Part shown: positions 1 to 6,005 of the stretch, piece by piece | How positions within the stretch are numbered: the first letter of the stretch is position 1 | Layout of the letters: every line of letters begins with the position of its first letter | Assembly: GCA_020721165.1 (NCBI GenBank) | Contig: DYNG01000061.1 | Coordinates: 1-6,005, forward strand | Source of the DNA: Desulfocapsa sulfexigens | GTDB lineage: Bacteria > Desulfobacterota > Desulfobulbia > Desulfobulbales > Desulfocapsaceae | Reading direction: 5' to 3' | Length of the DNA: 6,005 nucleotides | The notes under the pieces: generated by a model | The model's input: only the letters and a program-made list of their open reading frames with translations | Database searches by the model: none | Told to the model about the DNA's origin: nothing | Translations under genes and position numbers: made by a program

Positions 1-28
1 AAAACCTCCGAAAGCCTTACCCGACAAG

Positions 29-976
29 ATGCTTGGAGTTTTCGTTCAAACACTAATTATGAAACTTACAGATCCTGAAATAGAGTTATTTCAACGATTA
101 CCGGGCCCACCTGAAAAATGTGCCCTCAAAAAACCGACTATAATCTGGATTATTGAATGGTTGCCATTGGCCGACCAGAACACCGGCTTGGAACTTTATG
201 AGTGGTTGAAAGAACAACAAATTTCAAGTCCCATCTATCATAGATGCACAAACAAGATAGATGTGCTGTCCTCTATGGAGCAGGTTGCGAGTTATGTTCA
301 GGAAACAGGCGCAATTCCGGTTCTTCATATTGAGGCCCATGGAGGAATGAAAGGGCTGGAAGGGCCTGGTGTTAAGGGGGGTAGCGAACATTTATCTTGG
401 GAAGAGCTGGCGAATCCATTGCAAAAAATAAATTTCAACACAAAATGCAACTTACTTATAGTCATTGCTGCCTGCACAGGATTTGCAGCAATAACTTCTT
501 TCTTCAAAGGGCCTTTTGCTCCATTTGCTGCTATGGTGGGGCCAGCCTCAGAAATAGCTCCCTTTAGCTTACTTCATGCGACAAAGGAATTATATCGTCG
601 CCTTGCTGACAAAAAAGCCAACCTCCGTGAAATGGCAGAAAATGCCAGTAAAGAAGCGGGGACGGTAACATTTGAACCTGAATCTTCGGCTTTACTCGCA
701 TTTGAATCTTTTGCTCAATCTCTCATTTACTCACAACGTCCAGAACAACAAAAATTGCGAATTGAGAGAATTCGACAGTTGATGGAGCAGGAAACACTTC
801 TCAGTGTGGATGAAATTGATTGGAGAATGGCCTGTATATATCCTTGCCCTCTTGCTTTAAGAAAACAAGAACAACAAAAAATGTGGGATAAAATGTTTAT
901 GATTGATATATTTCCAGAAAATCAAATGAAATTTGGCGTAGATTGGTCTGTAATATTTGATATTATTGAACAATAA
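29..976 (+). CDS. Caspase-like/CHAT-type cysteine peptidase (predicted)
   Basis: The product is 315 residues if started at 29. The sequence shows a hydrophobic strand (TIIWIIEWL, about residues 37-45), a helix, then a second strand ending in HIEAHGG (100-106), then a strand LLIVIAACTG (142-151) and a VGP turn (170-172). This order, with His104 in an HxxxHG motif and Cys149 at the end of the next core strand, is the usual arrangement of the catalytic dyad in clan CD peptidases (caspase/CHAT fold); the family assignment is by motif only. Residues 190-315 are mainly helical and unrecognised. There is no signal peptide, and the hydrophobic stretch at 142-181 is best read as the fold core, so a cytoplasmic protein is likely. 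The start is uncertain: the frame is open to the window edge, ATG 29 and ATG 59 both lack a clear ribosome binding site, and the protein may begin further left. A plausible role is effector protease of the defence module with the helicase-nuclease gene 127 bases downstream. Confidence 0.72.
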   Translation: MLGVFVQTLIMKLTDPEIELFQRLPGPPEKCALKKPTIIWIIEWLPLADQNTGLELYEWLKEQQISSPIYHRCTNKIDVLSSMEQVASYVQETGAIPVLHIEAHGGMKGLEGPGVKGGSEHLSWEELANPLQKINFNTKCNLLIVIAACTGFAAITSFFKGPFAPFAAMVGPASEIAPFSLLHATKELYRRLADKKANLREMAENASKEAGTVTFEPESSALLAFESFAQSLIYSQRPEQQKLRIERIRQLMEQETLLSVDEIDWRMACIYPCPLALRKQEQQKMWDKMFMIDIFPENQMKFGVDWSVIFDIIEQ

Positions 977-1091
977 AGCATCGGCACGACATTTGACGCC
1001 CACAGATACTTTTCCCTGCATTCTGTTCATTGACTCATGCGGCCAGGACATATCCCTCTTCGATTCCATCGGTATGAATTATGAATAAAAA

Positions 1092-1097
1092 TAAGGA
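1092..1097 (+). promoter_or_regulatory. Ribosome binding site of the helicase gene
   Basis: TAAGGA lies six bases before the ATG at 1104 and matches the Shine-Dalgarno consensus well. The in-frame TAA at 1092-1094 lies inside it, so translation in this frame cannot begin further upstream; this fixes the start at 1104. The gap 977-1103 shows no clear terminator. It contains TTGACT at 1030-1035, but without a convincing -10 box at normal spacing, so whether this gene has its own promoter or is read from the peptidase gene cannot be decided. Confidence 0.7.
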
Positions 1098-1103
1098 TTT
1101 TGT

Positions 1104-2375
1104 ATGAGCCAGTTCGTTAAAAGTATTCTGAACTACTATGCCGCTTTCACAGAGACGCGATTTTCCAACAGAAGCACACTTAATTATAAATGGCTGGACG
1201 ACACCAATCTGACTCTTGACCTATCCTTTTTTACCGATTTTTTTAGAGTATGGATAGCTAAGCTTGAAAACAATGATCTTAGTCCTGTTAATGTCTGTGC
1301 CAACCAGTTCAAATTTGAAATTCCATCCTCTCGTTTTCGTTCACAACTCTCTGAGCTTATAGAAGAATCCTTCAACCACGATCGTTTCCAGCAATTTCTT
1401 CAAGAGGAAAAAGAAGGTAAAGCACTGAGCAGCCCCACGGAAATAAGAGAAATTTTCCTGGAAGCAGCCCGATCATACAATCTTGCCCTGCGACAGGCCA
1501 TTGAACAGATTATTCATACCCTCCAGCGAGAAGAACTCGCGACCATTCAGCAGCAGTTTCGAGCGACACTCCTCCCAGCACCCACTTTCAATATCCCGAA
1601 GTTCTCCCAGGATATTTATGATGTCCTGCAACAAACAGCCACCAATAGTGTCGATGAAAAAGAGTTCTTCCAGAAAGCTACGACTTACCTCAAAGAGTGT
1701 GACTACAGCATCATTCTCTATGACTTGCTGATTCTCTTGAAGCAGTATGTCGTTGTTCAGGCTTATGGCAGCTCGTATCTCTTCCTGGGCTCAATACAAC
1801 AAGACCAAGAAGGGAGCCCTAACTACCCTCTTTGCTTCATTGAAATCAGTCTTGATTCAGCAATGACCGATTGCGTTTGCCTGAGTATCCCACGAGACCT
1901 GGTCATGTTGAATACCCCAGCCATTAACAGCTTTGACTTTCAGAATATTTTGACCATTCCAAGGGCGGCATCATTTTCTGGTAGTATTGCCCACTTGCGG
2001 CAATTAGATAGTTTTCTTACCGGCGAATATGCTCTGTCCCCGCAAAATATTACGACCAATGATTCCTGTTTTATCCCTGCCCCACGAATTGGGTTGCCGT
2101 ATCTGAAATATCGCTTTGGTCTCCAGATAATCAAGGGCGAAGACAAGCGGATTCTCGACTATTCTGAGCTGATGACCAAAATCGAAAGAGGTGAAGGTTC
2201 TTCGATCATCAATTTTGTGGACGATTATCTGCAAGGAAAGGTTGCCAATACTTATGATGAAACCAACGCTCAATATCGAGAAGAGTATCCCAAGAATTCG
2301 GCGCGAGGCTTTTATTCCGATAACCCCTTGCCGCTCAACCCCTCACAAAAAAAAAATTCTGACCGCACTTGCTAA
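1104..2375 (+). CDS. N-terminal part of split SF1 helicase-nuclease gene (423 aa)
   Basis: This frame encodes the N-terminal region of a UPF1-like superfamily 1 helicase and ends in the helicase Q motif (PLNPSQKK, to residue 417). The last six residues, NSDRTC, are out of frame relative to the helicase and follow the ten-A run at 2347-2356. Residues 1-200 are largely helical, with charged amphipathic stretches around 90-150. Residues about 220-330 look beta-rich, including YPLCFIEISL at 241-250. I do not recognise a named domain; in related large helicases this region precedes the RecA-like core and often serves for substrate binding or regulation. The start is well supported by TAAGGA at 1092-1097. 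As it stands, translation gives a 423-residue protein with no ATPase site. Restoring the frame with one A fewer joins it to the downstream frame as a 1514-residue protein. It may be a frameshifted half-gene, a phase-off allele, or a genuine short product alongside a slippage-derived full-length one. Confidence 0.85.
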   Translation: MSQFVKSILNYYAAFTETRFSNRSTLNYKWLDDTNLTLDLSFFTDFFRVWIAKLENNDLSPVNVCANQFKFEIPSSRFRSQLSELIEESFNHDRFQQFLQEEKEGKALSSPTEIREIFLEAARSYNLALRQAIEQIIHTLQREELATIQQQFRATLLPAPTFNIPKFSQDIYDVLQQTATNSVDEKEFFQKATTYLKECDYSIILYDLLILLKQYVVVQAYGSSYLFLGSIQQDQEGSPNYPLCFIEISLDSAMTDCVCLSIPRDLVMLNTPAINSFDFQNILTIPRAASFSGSIAHLRQLDSFLTGEYALSPQNITTNDSCFIPAPRIGLPYLKYRFGLQIIKGEDKRILDYSELMTKIERGEGSSIINFVDDYLQGKVANTYDETNAQYREEYPKNSARGFYSDNPLPLNPSQKKNSDRTC

Positions 2376-5300
2376 TCAGAAAAACAGAATTGTTGTGGTT
2401 GATGGGCCTCCAGGAACGGGGAAATCCCACACTATCGGGGCGATAACCTATTGGTCGAATCAAAACAACAAATCCATCATCATCACCTCCCACAAGAAAG
2501 AGGCTCTGGATGTCGTGGAAAGGATGTTGACCGATAAGTTTAAAGTGCTCCATCCACACACCAAACCATCTATTATCAGGATCACTAAATCCAACGATCT
2601 GACCACCCTCAACACCATCGACAACTCTCTCTCATTACCGGTCATTGACGGTGCGGCCAGAAGAGCGGATCAGTTCAACCTTGAAGCGGTAGAACGGGAT
2701 CAATTGAAAGTCCGCGAACATTTGGAACAGATCATCGCCGCAACAATCAGTAATGCAAAATTACTCCCCCAGACAAGTCGGCAACTCCTTCGTTTTTGTC
2801 AGCTTGAAGAAGAATTGGCCTTGGATAGCTCCATGATAACTGGTGCCCTGAACATGGACATCGCCCAAGACCTAAAAAAAATTGAAGTATTCGCTCAAAA
2901 TCCGGCATTGCCAGACTTTGAAGGCATTTCCCTCGACTCTTTGACCGCACTTTATCAATGCCGTTATGACATTCCTCAAATACTTGAGGCCTGCAACACC
3001 ATCAATCATGAGGAATGCGATCAAGATACTGCTTCCAACCTTGACCATGCTTCTCTGCGTAACATTGACGAGTGCGCATCAATAGTTGAAAAGCTATCTT
3101 TAGTTTTTGAAAATGACTTGCCACTTACCCGTCTTACTGTGATTGAGTTGCAGGTACAAAAAAATGACTTGCAGGCATCCATTGCTTCCTGCAAAGACCT
3201 TCATACTATCAATGAACGACTGCAAAAATTGGTCGATCTGACATCTGTCCTCTCCAGGATTTGCCTTGACAAGAAGTATGCTTTGGCAGAGGAAAAGTTC
3301 CAGCAAGATTTCCCTGAGGTATGGATGTATGGTCGGAAAGCAGGGTTGAAACCAGAAAAACTTCTGGAACAAGTCAATAGACTTTCAGAACAGATTCATG
3401 CCCTCAAGGGTGAAACGACCTACACCGTTGAATTTGTTTATACGCTTGCCAGGCATCCCTATAATTTCGCGGAATTAGCGACCATCCTAACCGACCTGAA
3501 AAATCTCAAGTTCGACCATTTGTTCAGTGCAATCGGGCGACTGAATAAAAAAGATAAGCGAGAGCTCTCCCTGATTAACCTGACTCAAGGGTTAAAACAG
3601 CTCAACTCTCTTGCTCGATATTCGCACAATACGCAGGCAATCGCAGACTTCCAGAATCGTGCGGCCCTCCCAGCCCTTTCCTATCGCGATCTTTATCTTC
3701 TGCTTGACAGGGTTCGAACCCCGCTTGACAACTTTCAGGCTCAGGACATTGACGCACTGACTATTGTTCGTGATTCTTACGGATCGCTTTTACAGCGGCT
3801 GGGCATAGAGTTTGCCAATATAGCCTCCTTAAGAAAGTTGAACACACTCACCCGTGATGAAGAGAATCTTCTTGAGTTCATCAAGCTACATATTGAATTG
3901 AGCCGATTAAAGCCTCTTTTCCTTCCGGAAATCAAAGCCAAGTTGGACGAATTATACGGCTACAATCAACGATTGACTGAGTATGCAAATGATCTGAGGC
4001 TTAAAGGGCTTCAAAACCACCCTGCTGATATGGCCCGCATAAATCGGCAAATTGGCAACGGCCAACGCCTCACTTCCGAGCAAACAAAGGTGCTTTGTAG
4101 CACTTACTCCTGTATCATTGCTGAGCCTGAAGCTATCTTCAAATACTTTCCCATGAATGAAGGGCTGATTGACATCCTTATTTTTGATGAAGCATCCCAG
4201 GTCTCCATTGCCCATTCCTTGTCCCTCATCCTGCGGGCCAAGCAGGTACTGGTCTTTGGTGACCGTTATCAATATGGAGCGGTCAGCGCTGTTAATGTCA
4301 GCCGGAAATATGGAGGGGGCTATTTTAAGCGTATCGTTGATGAATATGTACGGGAGTACAATCAATCTCTTACTGAAGAGCAAAAAAACAAGCTTGTCGA
4401 GGAGGAGACCCGTGAAATTTCCGACGATGATTTGACCGTCCACACTCCCCATGCAACCAACAGAGATTCACAACTGGCAGCCCATAAAGAGTGGTTAAAG
4501 GCGTTCAGTATCAGAATGTCAACGCTCGATTTCTGTCAGGAAATCCGTAACTATCACACCTCGCTGGATGAACATTTCCGCAGCTTCCCGGAAATAATTG
4601 ATTATTCCAACGAATTCTTTTATCGCCCCGCACAAATCCCCCTCACAATCAACCGCATTCGCACCAAGCCCATTGATGAGGTGCTTCGTTTTATCAAGGT
4701 CATTACCCAAGGGCATTCCGGTAAAAACATGAATCTGGACGAAATTGAGGCCATCCGAGTGGATATTGAGAGGCTGATCGCTAACGGCTATCGAGGAACC
4801 ATCGGAATTATAACCTCTTTTCGTGAGCAAAAAACTCGAACAGAACAGTACTTGCGGGAAAAGCTGCCACTTTTCCATCGTTTGAAGGAAGAAAACAAGC
4901 TTTCCGTCTGGTTTGTCGGGGATGTGCAGGGAGAGGAACGAGACATCTGTTATTACTCATTTGTTCAGGATAAACAGCATGACAATGCTGATCTCCGCAC
5001 CATTTATCCAACGCCAGGAGGCGCTGCCGACAACACACTCAGCCTGAAGATGCAGCGTCTGAATGTTGGGTTCAGTCGAGCTAAAGATTGTATGGTTTTT
5101 GTACACAGCATGGACCTGCCCCAATATGCCGATTCTCGGCTGGGGGATGCCCTCAACTATTACCAGACCATGCTTGATGAAACCCGCAAAAAAGACCACT
5201 TCATTGCCGATGATTCCATTTTTGATTCACCCAGGGAACAGGAACTCTATGCCCTGATTTTGCAAACCGATTTTTTCCGGCAGAACAAGGAACGCTTGAA

Positions 5301-5649
5301 AATCATCCCTCAGTTTGACATTGGCAAATACATTCAACAGGAATTCAGGAAAAATATTCCCTGTTACCGGGTTGATTTTCTGATGACACTTGCCGACGGG
5401 GGGAAGGAAAAAAGTTTAATCCTGGAGTATGACGGATTAGAGTACCATACCAAAGATCCTTCGGTTGTTCGATCCCTGGAGGACTTCAAGGAAGAGTACC
5501 TGGAATATGACATTAGCAGGCAATTAGAGCTCGAAAGCTACGGCTATCACTTTCTGCGGGTGAACAAGTTTACCCTGCTCCCCAGGGAAGAAGGGCAGAC
5601 AAGACTGGATGTCCTCAACTTGCTTCTGAAGCGGGCGTTTGCCGCGTAA
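2191..5649 (+). CDS. SF1 (UPF1-like) helicase core with C-terminal Vsr/DUF559-type nuclease; downstream part of split gene
   Basis: Meaningful coding begins at about 2356; the frame is open from a GTG at 2191, but the residues before the A run are a shadow of the overlapping upstream part. Numbered on the rejoined 1514-residue protein: Walker A GPPGTGKS 434-441, motif Ia TSHKKEALDVV 461-471, a long helical, coiled-coil-prone insertion about 516-996, Walker B DEASQ 1028-1032, motif III GDRYQ 1052-1056, motif IV LDEHFRS 1154-1160, motif V VQGEERD 1274-1280, and motif VI RLNVGFSRAK 1318-1327. The C-terminal domain shows RVDF (Asp1424), LEYDGLEYH (Glu1441, Asp1443, His1448), DISR (1469-1472) and FLRVN (1483-1487), the pattern of Vsr/DUF559-like PD-(D/E)XK endonucleases. 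All catalytic motifs appear intact, arguing against long-standing decay. Expected activity is ATP-driven unwinding or translocation coupled to nucleic-acid cleavage, in the cytoplasm. An ATG-ATG at 2254-2259 could in principle start a separate product, preceded by a weak AAGGAAAGG at 2233-2241, but its first 34 residues would be non-homologous. No terminator is evident directly after the stop. Confidence 0.85.
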   Translation: MKVLRSSILWTIICKERLPILMMKPTLNIEKSIPRIRREAFIPITPCRSTPHKKKILTALANQKNRIVVVDGPPGTGKSHTIGAITYWSNQNNKSIIITSHKKEALDVVERMLTDKFKVLHPHTKPSIIRITKSNDLTTLNTIDNSLSLPVIDGAARRADQFNLEAVERDQLKVREHLEQIIAATISNAKLLPQTSRQLLRFCQLEEELALDSSMITGALNMDIAQDLKKIEVFAQNPALPDFEGISLDSLTALYQCRYDIPQILEACNTINHEECDQDTASNLDHASLRNIDECASIVEKLSLVFENDLPLTRLTVIELQVQKNDLQASIASCKDLHTINERLQKLVDLTSVLSRICLDKKYALAEEKFQQDFPEVWMYGRKAGLKPEKLLEQVNRLSEQIHALKGETTYTVEFVYTLARHPYNFAELATILTDLKNLKFDHLFSAIGRLNKKDKRELSLINLTQGLKQLNSLARYSHNTQAIADFQNRAALPALSYRDLYLLLDRVRTPLDNFQAQDIDALTIVRDSYGSLLQRLGIEFANIASLRKLNTLTRDEENLLEFIKLHIELSRLKPLFLPEIKAKLDELYGYNQRLTEYANDLRLKGLQNHPADMARINRQIGNGQRLTSEQTKVLCSTYSCIIAEPEAIFKYFPMNEGLIDILIFDEASQVSIAHSLSLILRAKQVLVFGDRYQYGAVSAVNVSRKYGGGYFKRIVDEYVREYNQSLTEEQKNKLVEEETREISDDDLTVHTPHATNRDSQLAAHKEWLKAFSIRMSTLDFCQEIRNYHTSLDEHFRSFPEIIDYSNEFFYRPAQIPLTINRIRTKPIDEVLRFIKVITQGHSGKNMNLDEIEAIRVDIERLIANGYRGTIGIITSFREQKTRTEQYLREKLPLFHRLKEENKLSVWFVGDVQGEERDICYYSFVQDKQHDNADLRTIYPTPGGAADNTLSLKMQRLNVGFSRAKDCMVFVHSMDLPQYADSRLGDALNYYQTMLDETRKKDHFIADDSIFDSPREQELYALILQTDFFRQNKERLKIIPQFDIGKYIQQEFRKNIPCYRVDFLMTLADGGKEKSLILEYDGLEYHTKDPSVVRSLEDFKEEYLEYDISRQLELESYGYHFLRVNKFTLLPREEGQTRLDVLNLLLKRAFAA
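2347..2356 (+). other. Ten-A homopolymer at the frame junction; candidate slippage site
   Basis: Ten consecutive A residues follow the TCA-C of the Ser-Gln codons. With ten A the upstream frame reads S-Q-K-K-N-S and stops at 2375. With nine A it would read S-Q-K-K-I-L-T-A-L and run directly into the Walker A region of the downstream frame; twelve A would add one lysine and also restore the frame. This is the longest homopolymer I see in the window; others in the same gene are eight (2874-2881) or seven A. Runs of nine or more A are known slippage substrates for RNA polymerase and DNA polymerase, and also frequent sites of sequencing error. No typical -1 ribosomal frameshift signal is needed, and the shift required here is +1 or -2, which favours polymerase slippage or mutation over classical -1 frameshifting. 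Confidence 0.8.
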
Positions 5650-5766
5650 AAAACATTTGTAATTGTACCGAGAAGAACATTTAGGGGCCGTTAAGAAATA
5701 ACCATTACATTTGAGCCTCTTGCAGGTAAGCGAAGACTCCGAAATGATGAATCAAGGGAAAAAACC

Positions 5767-5845
5767 GTCATTCCCGCACAGGCGGGAATCCATAACAGGC
5801 TGAATTTACAACAATGGATTCCCGACAAAAGCACTCGGGAATGAC
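5767..5845. repeat. Nested double-hairpin inverted-repeat element (REP/MITE-like, dRS3-like arm)
   Basis: The outer ends GTCATTCCCG (5767-5776) and CGGGAATGAC (5836-5845) are perfect inverted copies of ten bases. Inside them CGGGAATCCAT (5783-5793) and ATGGATTCCCG (5814-5824) are perfect inverted copies of eleven. Each half is also a hairpin: TTCCCGC/GCGGGAA (5771-5777 with 5782-5788, loop ACAG) and TTCCCGA/TCGGGAA (5819-5825 with 5835-5841). The left half fits ATTCCC-N8-GGGAAT, the pattern described as dRS3 in Neisseria; similar sequences are dispersed between genes in many Proteobacteria, so this does not identify the host. On the minus strand the left hairpin is followed after a short gap by six T (complement of 5759-5764), so it could act as a weak terminator for a convergent gene from the right. 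No coding capacity is seen. Confidence 0.85.
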
Positions 5846-5928
5846 ATATTGGTCATTTGGCAAGAGCCTCATTTTTATATACTTCTTTACGGCGCCCCTT
5901 ATGCCGTCACGACATGAGTATGTTATAG

Positions 5929-5954
5929 TTGATGAATTCGCAAAAAGTCATCAA
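5929..5954. repeat. Short inverted repeat near the right edge
   Basis: TTGATGA (5929-5935) and TCATCAA (5948-5954) are perfect inverted copies of seven bases around a twelve-base A-rich loop. A weaker five-base pair, ACGGC/GCCGT (5889-5893 with 5903-5907), lies just to the left. The stretch from about 5915 to the window end resembles, from memory only, the border of a dispersed intergenic repeat whose other half would lie beyond the edge. There is no T run after the hairpin on the plus strand, so it is not a typical terminator. Confidence 0.4.
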
Positions 5955-6005
5955 AGGGGATGGCTAAGCAAAAATCGTCAAATGCAAGGCGCGCAAATTT
6001 CGAGG

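Larger units (their letters stand above)
5650..6005. other. Intergenic tail without a recognisable gene
   Basis: These 356 bases after the helicase stop contain no open frame with a ribosome binding site on either strand; the only short frames run through the inverted repeats and look spurious. Besides the double-hairpin element and the hairpin near 5940, the segment has CTCTTGC (5717-5723) and GCAAGAG (5860-5866) as a seven-base inverted pair bracketing the double-hairpin element, with a short T run at 5872-5876. GAGCCTC also occurs twice in direct orientation (5713-5719 and 5864-5870). These could be remnants of a larger insertion border or coincidence. The repeat density suggests a module boundary. 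Confidence 0.6.

Noticed and set aside
513..571. Membrane-spanning segment in the peptidase (hydrophobic residues about 142-181)
   Set aside because: The stretch contains the putative catalytic Cys and several Gly/Pro turns, and is better explained as the core strands and helix of the caspase-like fold.
1030..1058. Possible sigma-70 promoter with TTGACT at 1030-1035
   Set aside because: No good -10 hexamer occurs at 16-18 bases spacing; the best candidate, TATCCC at 1051, is too close and too poor.
1081..1107. An eight-codon mini-frame (MNKNKDFV) whose TGA overlaps the helicase ATG in an ATGA
   Set aside because: It has no ribosome binding site of its own and short overlaps of this kind arise easily by chance; a leader peptide cannot be supported.
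3952..4452. A 166-codon open frame on the minus strand inside the helicase
   Set aside because: It lies fully opposite the conserved Walker B to motif III region, has no ribosome binding site I can see, and its translation has no recognisable motif; it is a shadow of the helicase coding sequence.
4519..4878. A 119-codon minus-strand open frame opposite helicase motif IV
   Set aside because: The plus-strand frame here carries clear helicase motifs, and the minus-strand translation has no domain or upstream signal.
5767..5845. A CRISPR repeat or attachment site
   Set aside because: There is only one copy of each arm pair, no regularly spaced direct repeats, and no integrase or cas gene in the window.
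5767..5874. Short minus-strand open frame starting with ATG near 5874 and running through the double-hairpin element
   Set aside because: It reads about 34 codons of inverted-repeat sequence with no ribosome binding site, a common artefact in such repeats.

Overview
The window holds a compact plus-strand gene module that looks like an antiviral or conflict cassette, followed by a non-coding tail rich in inverted repeats. Base composition is moderate (slightly AT-rich by eye). The tail carries a gtcattcccg/cgggaatgac inverted-repeat element of a kind common in intergenic DNA of many Proteobacteria and Desulfobacterota. Together with the right-edge repeat, this makes a Gram-negative bacterium likely, with the Desulfobacterota an impression from memory rather than a demonstrated assignment.

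Layout. (1) 29-976: a 315-residue protein with a caspase-like/CHAT-type His...Cys dyad (HxxxHG at residues 100-105, AACTG at 147-151). Its frame is open to the left edge, so its start is uncertain. (2) 977-1103: a short gap with a good ribosome binding site just before 1104. (3) 1104-5649: one large gene for a UPF1-like superfamily 1 helicase with a C-terminal Vsr/DUF559-type PD-(D/E)XK nuclease domain. It is split into two frames at a run of ten A residues (2347-2356). The upstream part stops at 2375. The downstream part carries all motifs from Walker A onward and stays open for about 1100 codons. Removing one A (or adding two) gives a continuous protein of 1514 residues (9 A) with a normal Q-motif-to-Walker-A spacing. 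(4) 5650-6005: 356 bases with no convincing gene, holding a nested double-hairpin element (5767-5845), a smaller hairpin (5929-5954) and what may be the left part of another dispersed repeat running off the right edge.

How the parts may work together (inference). Helicase-nuclease proteins of this architecture recur in prokaryotic defence islands, and caspase-like peptidases recur as effectors of cell-suicide or signalling immunity. The pairing suggests nucleic-acid sensing and cleavage by the helicase-nuclease, with the peptidase as effector or regulator. The most notable point is the ten-A tract exactly at the helicase Q motif. It could be a sequencing error, a recent inactivating mutation, a phase-variable switch, or a programmed transcriptional slippage site yielding both a short N-terminal protein and the full enzyme.
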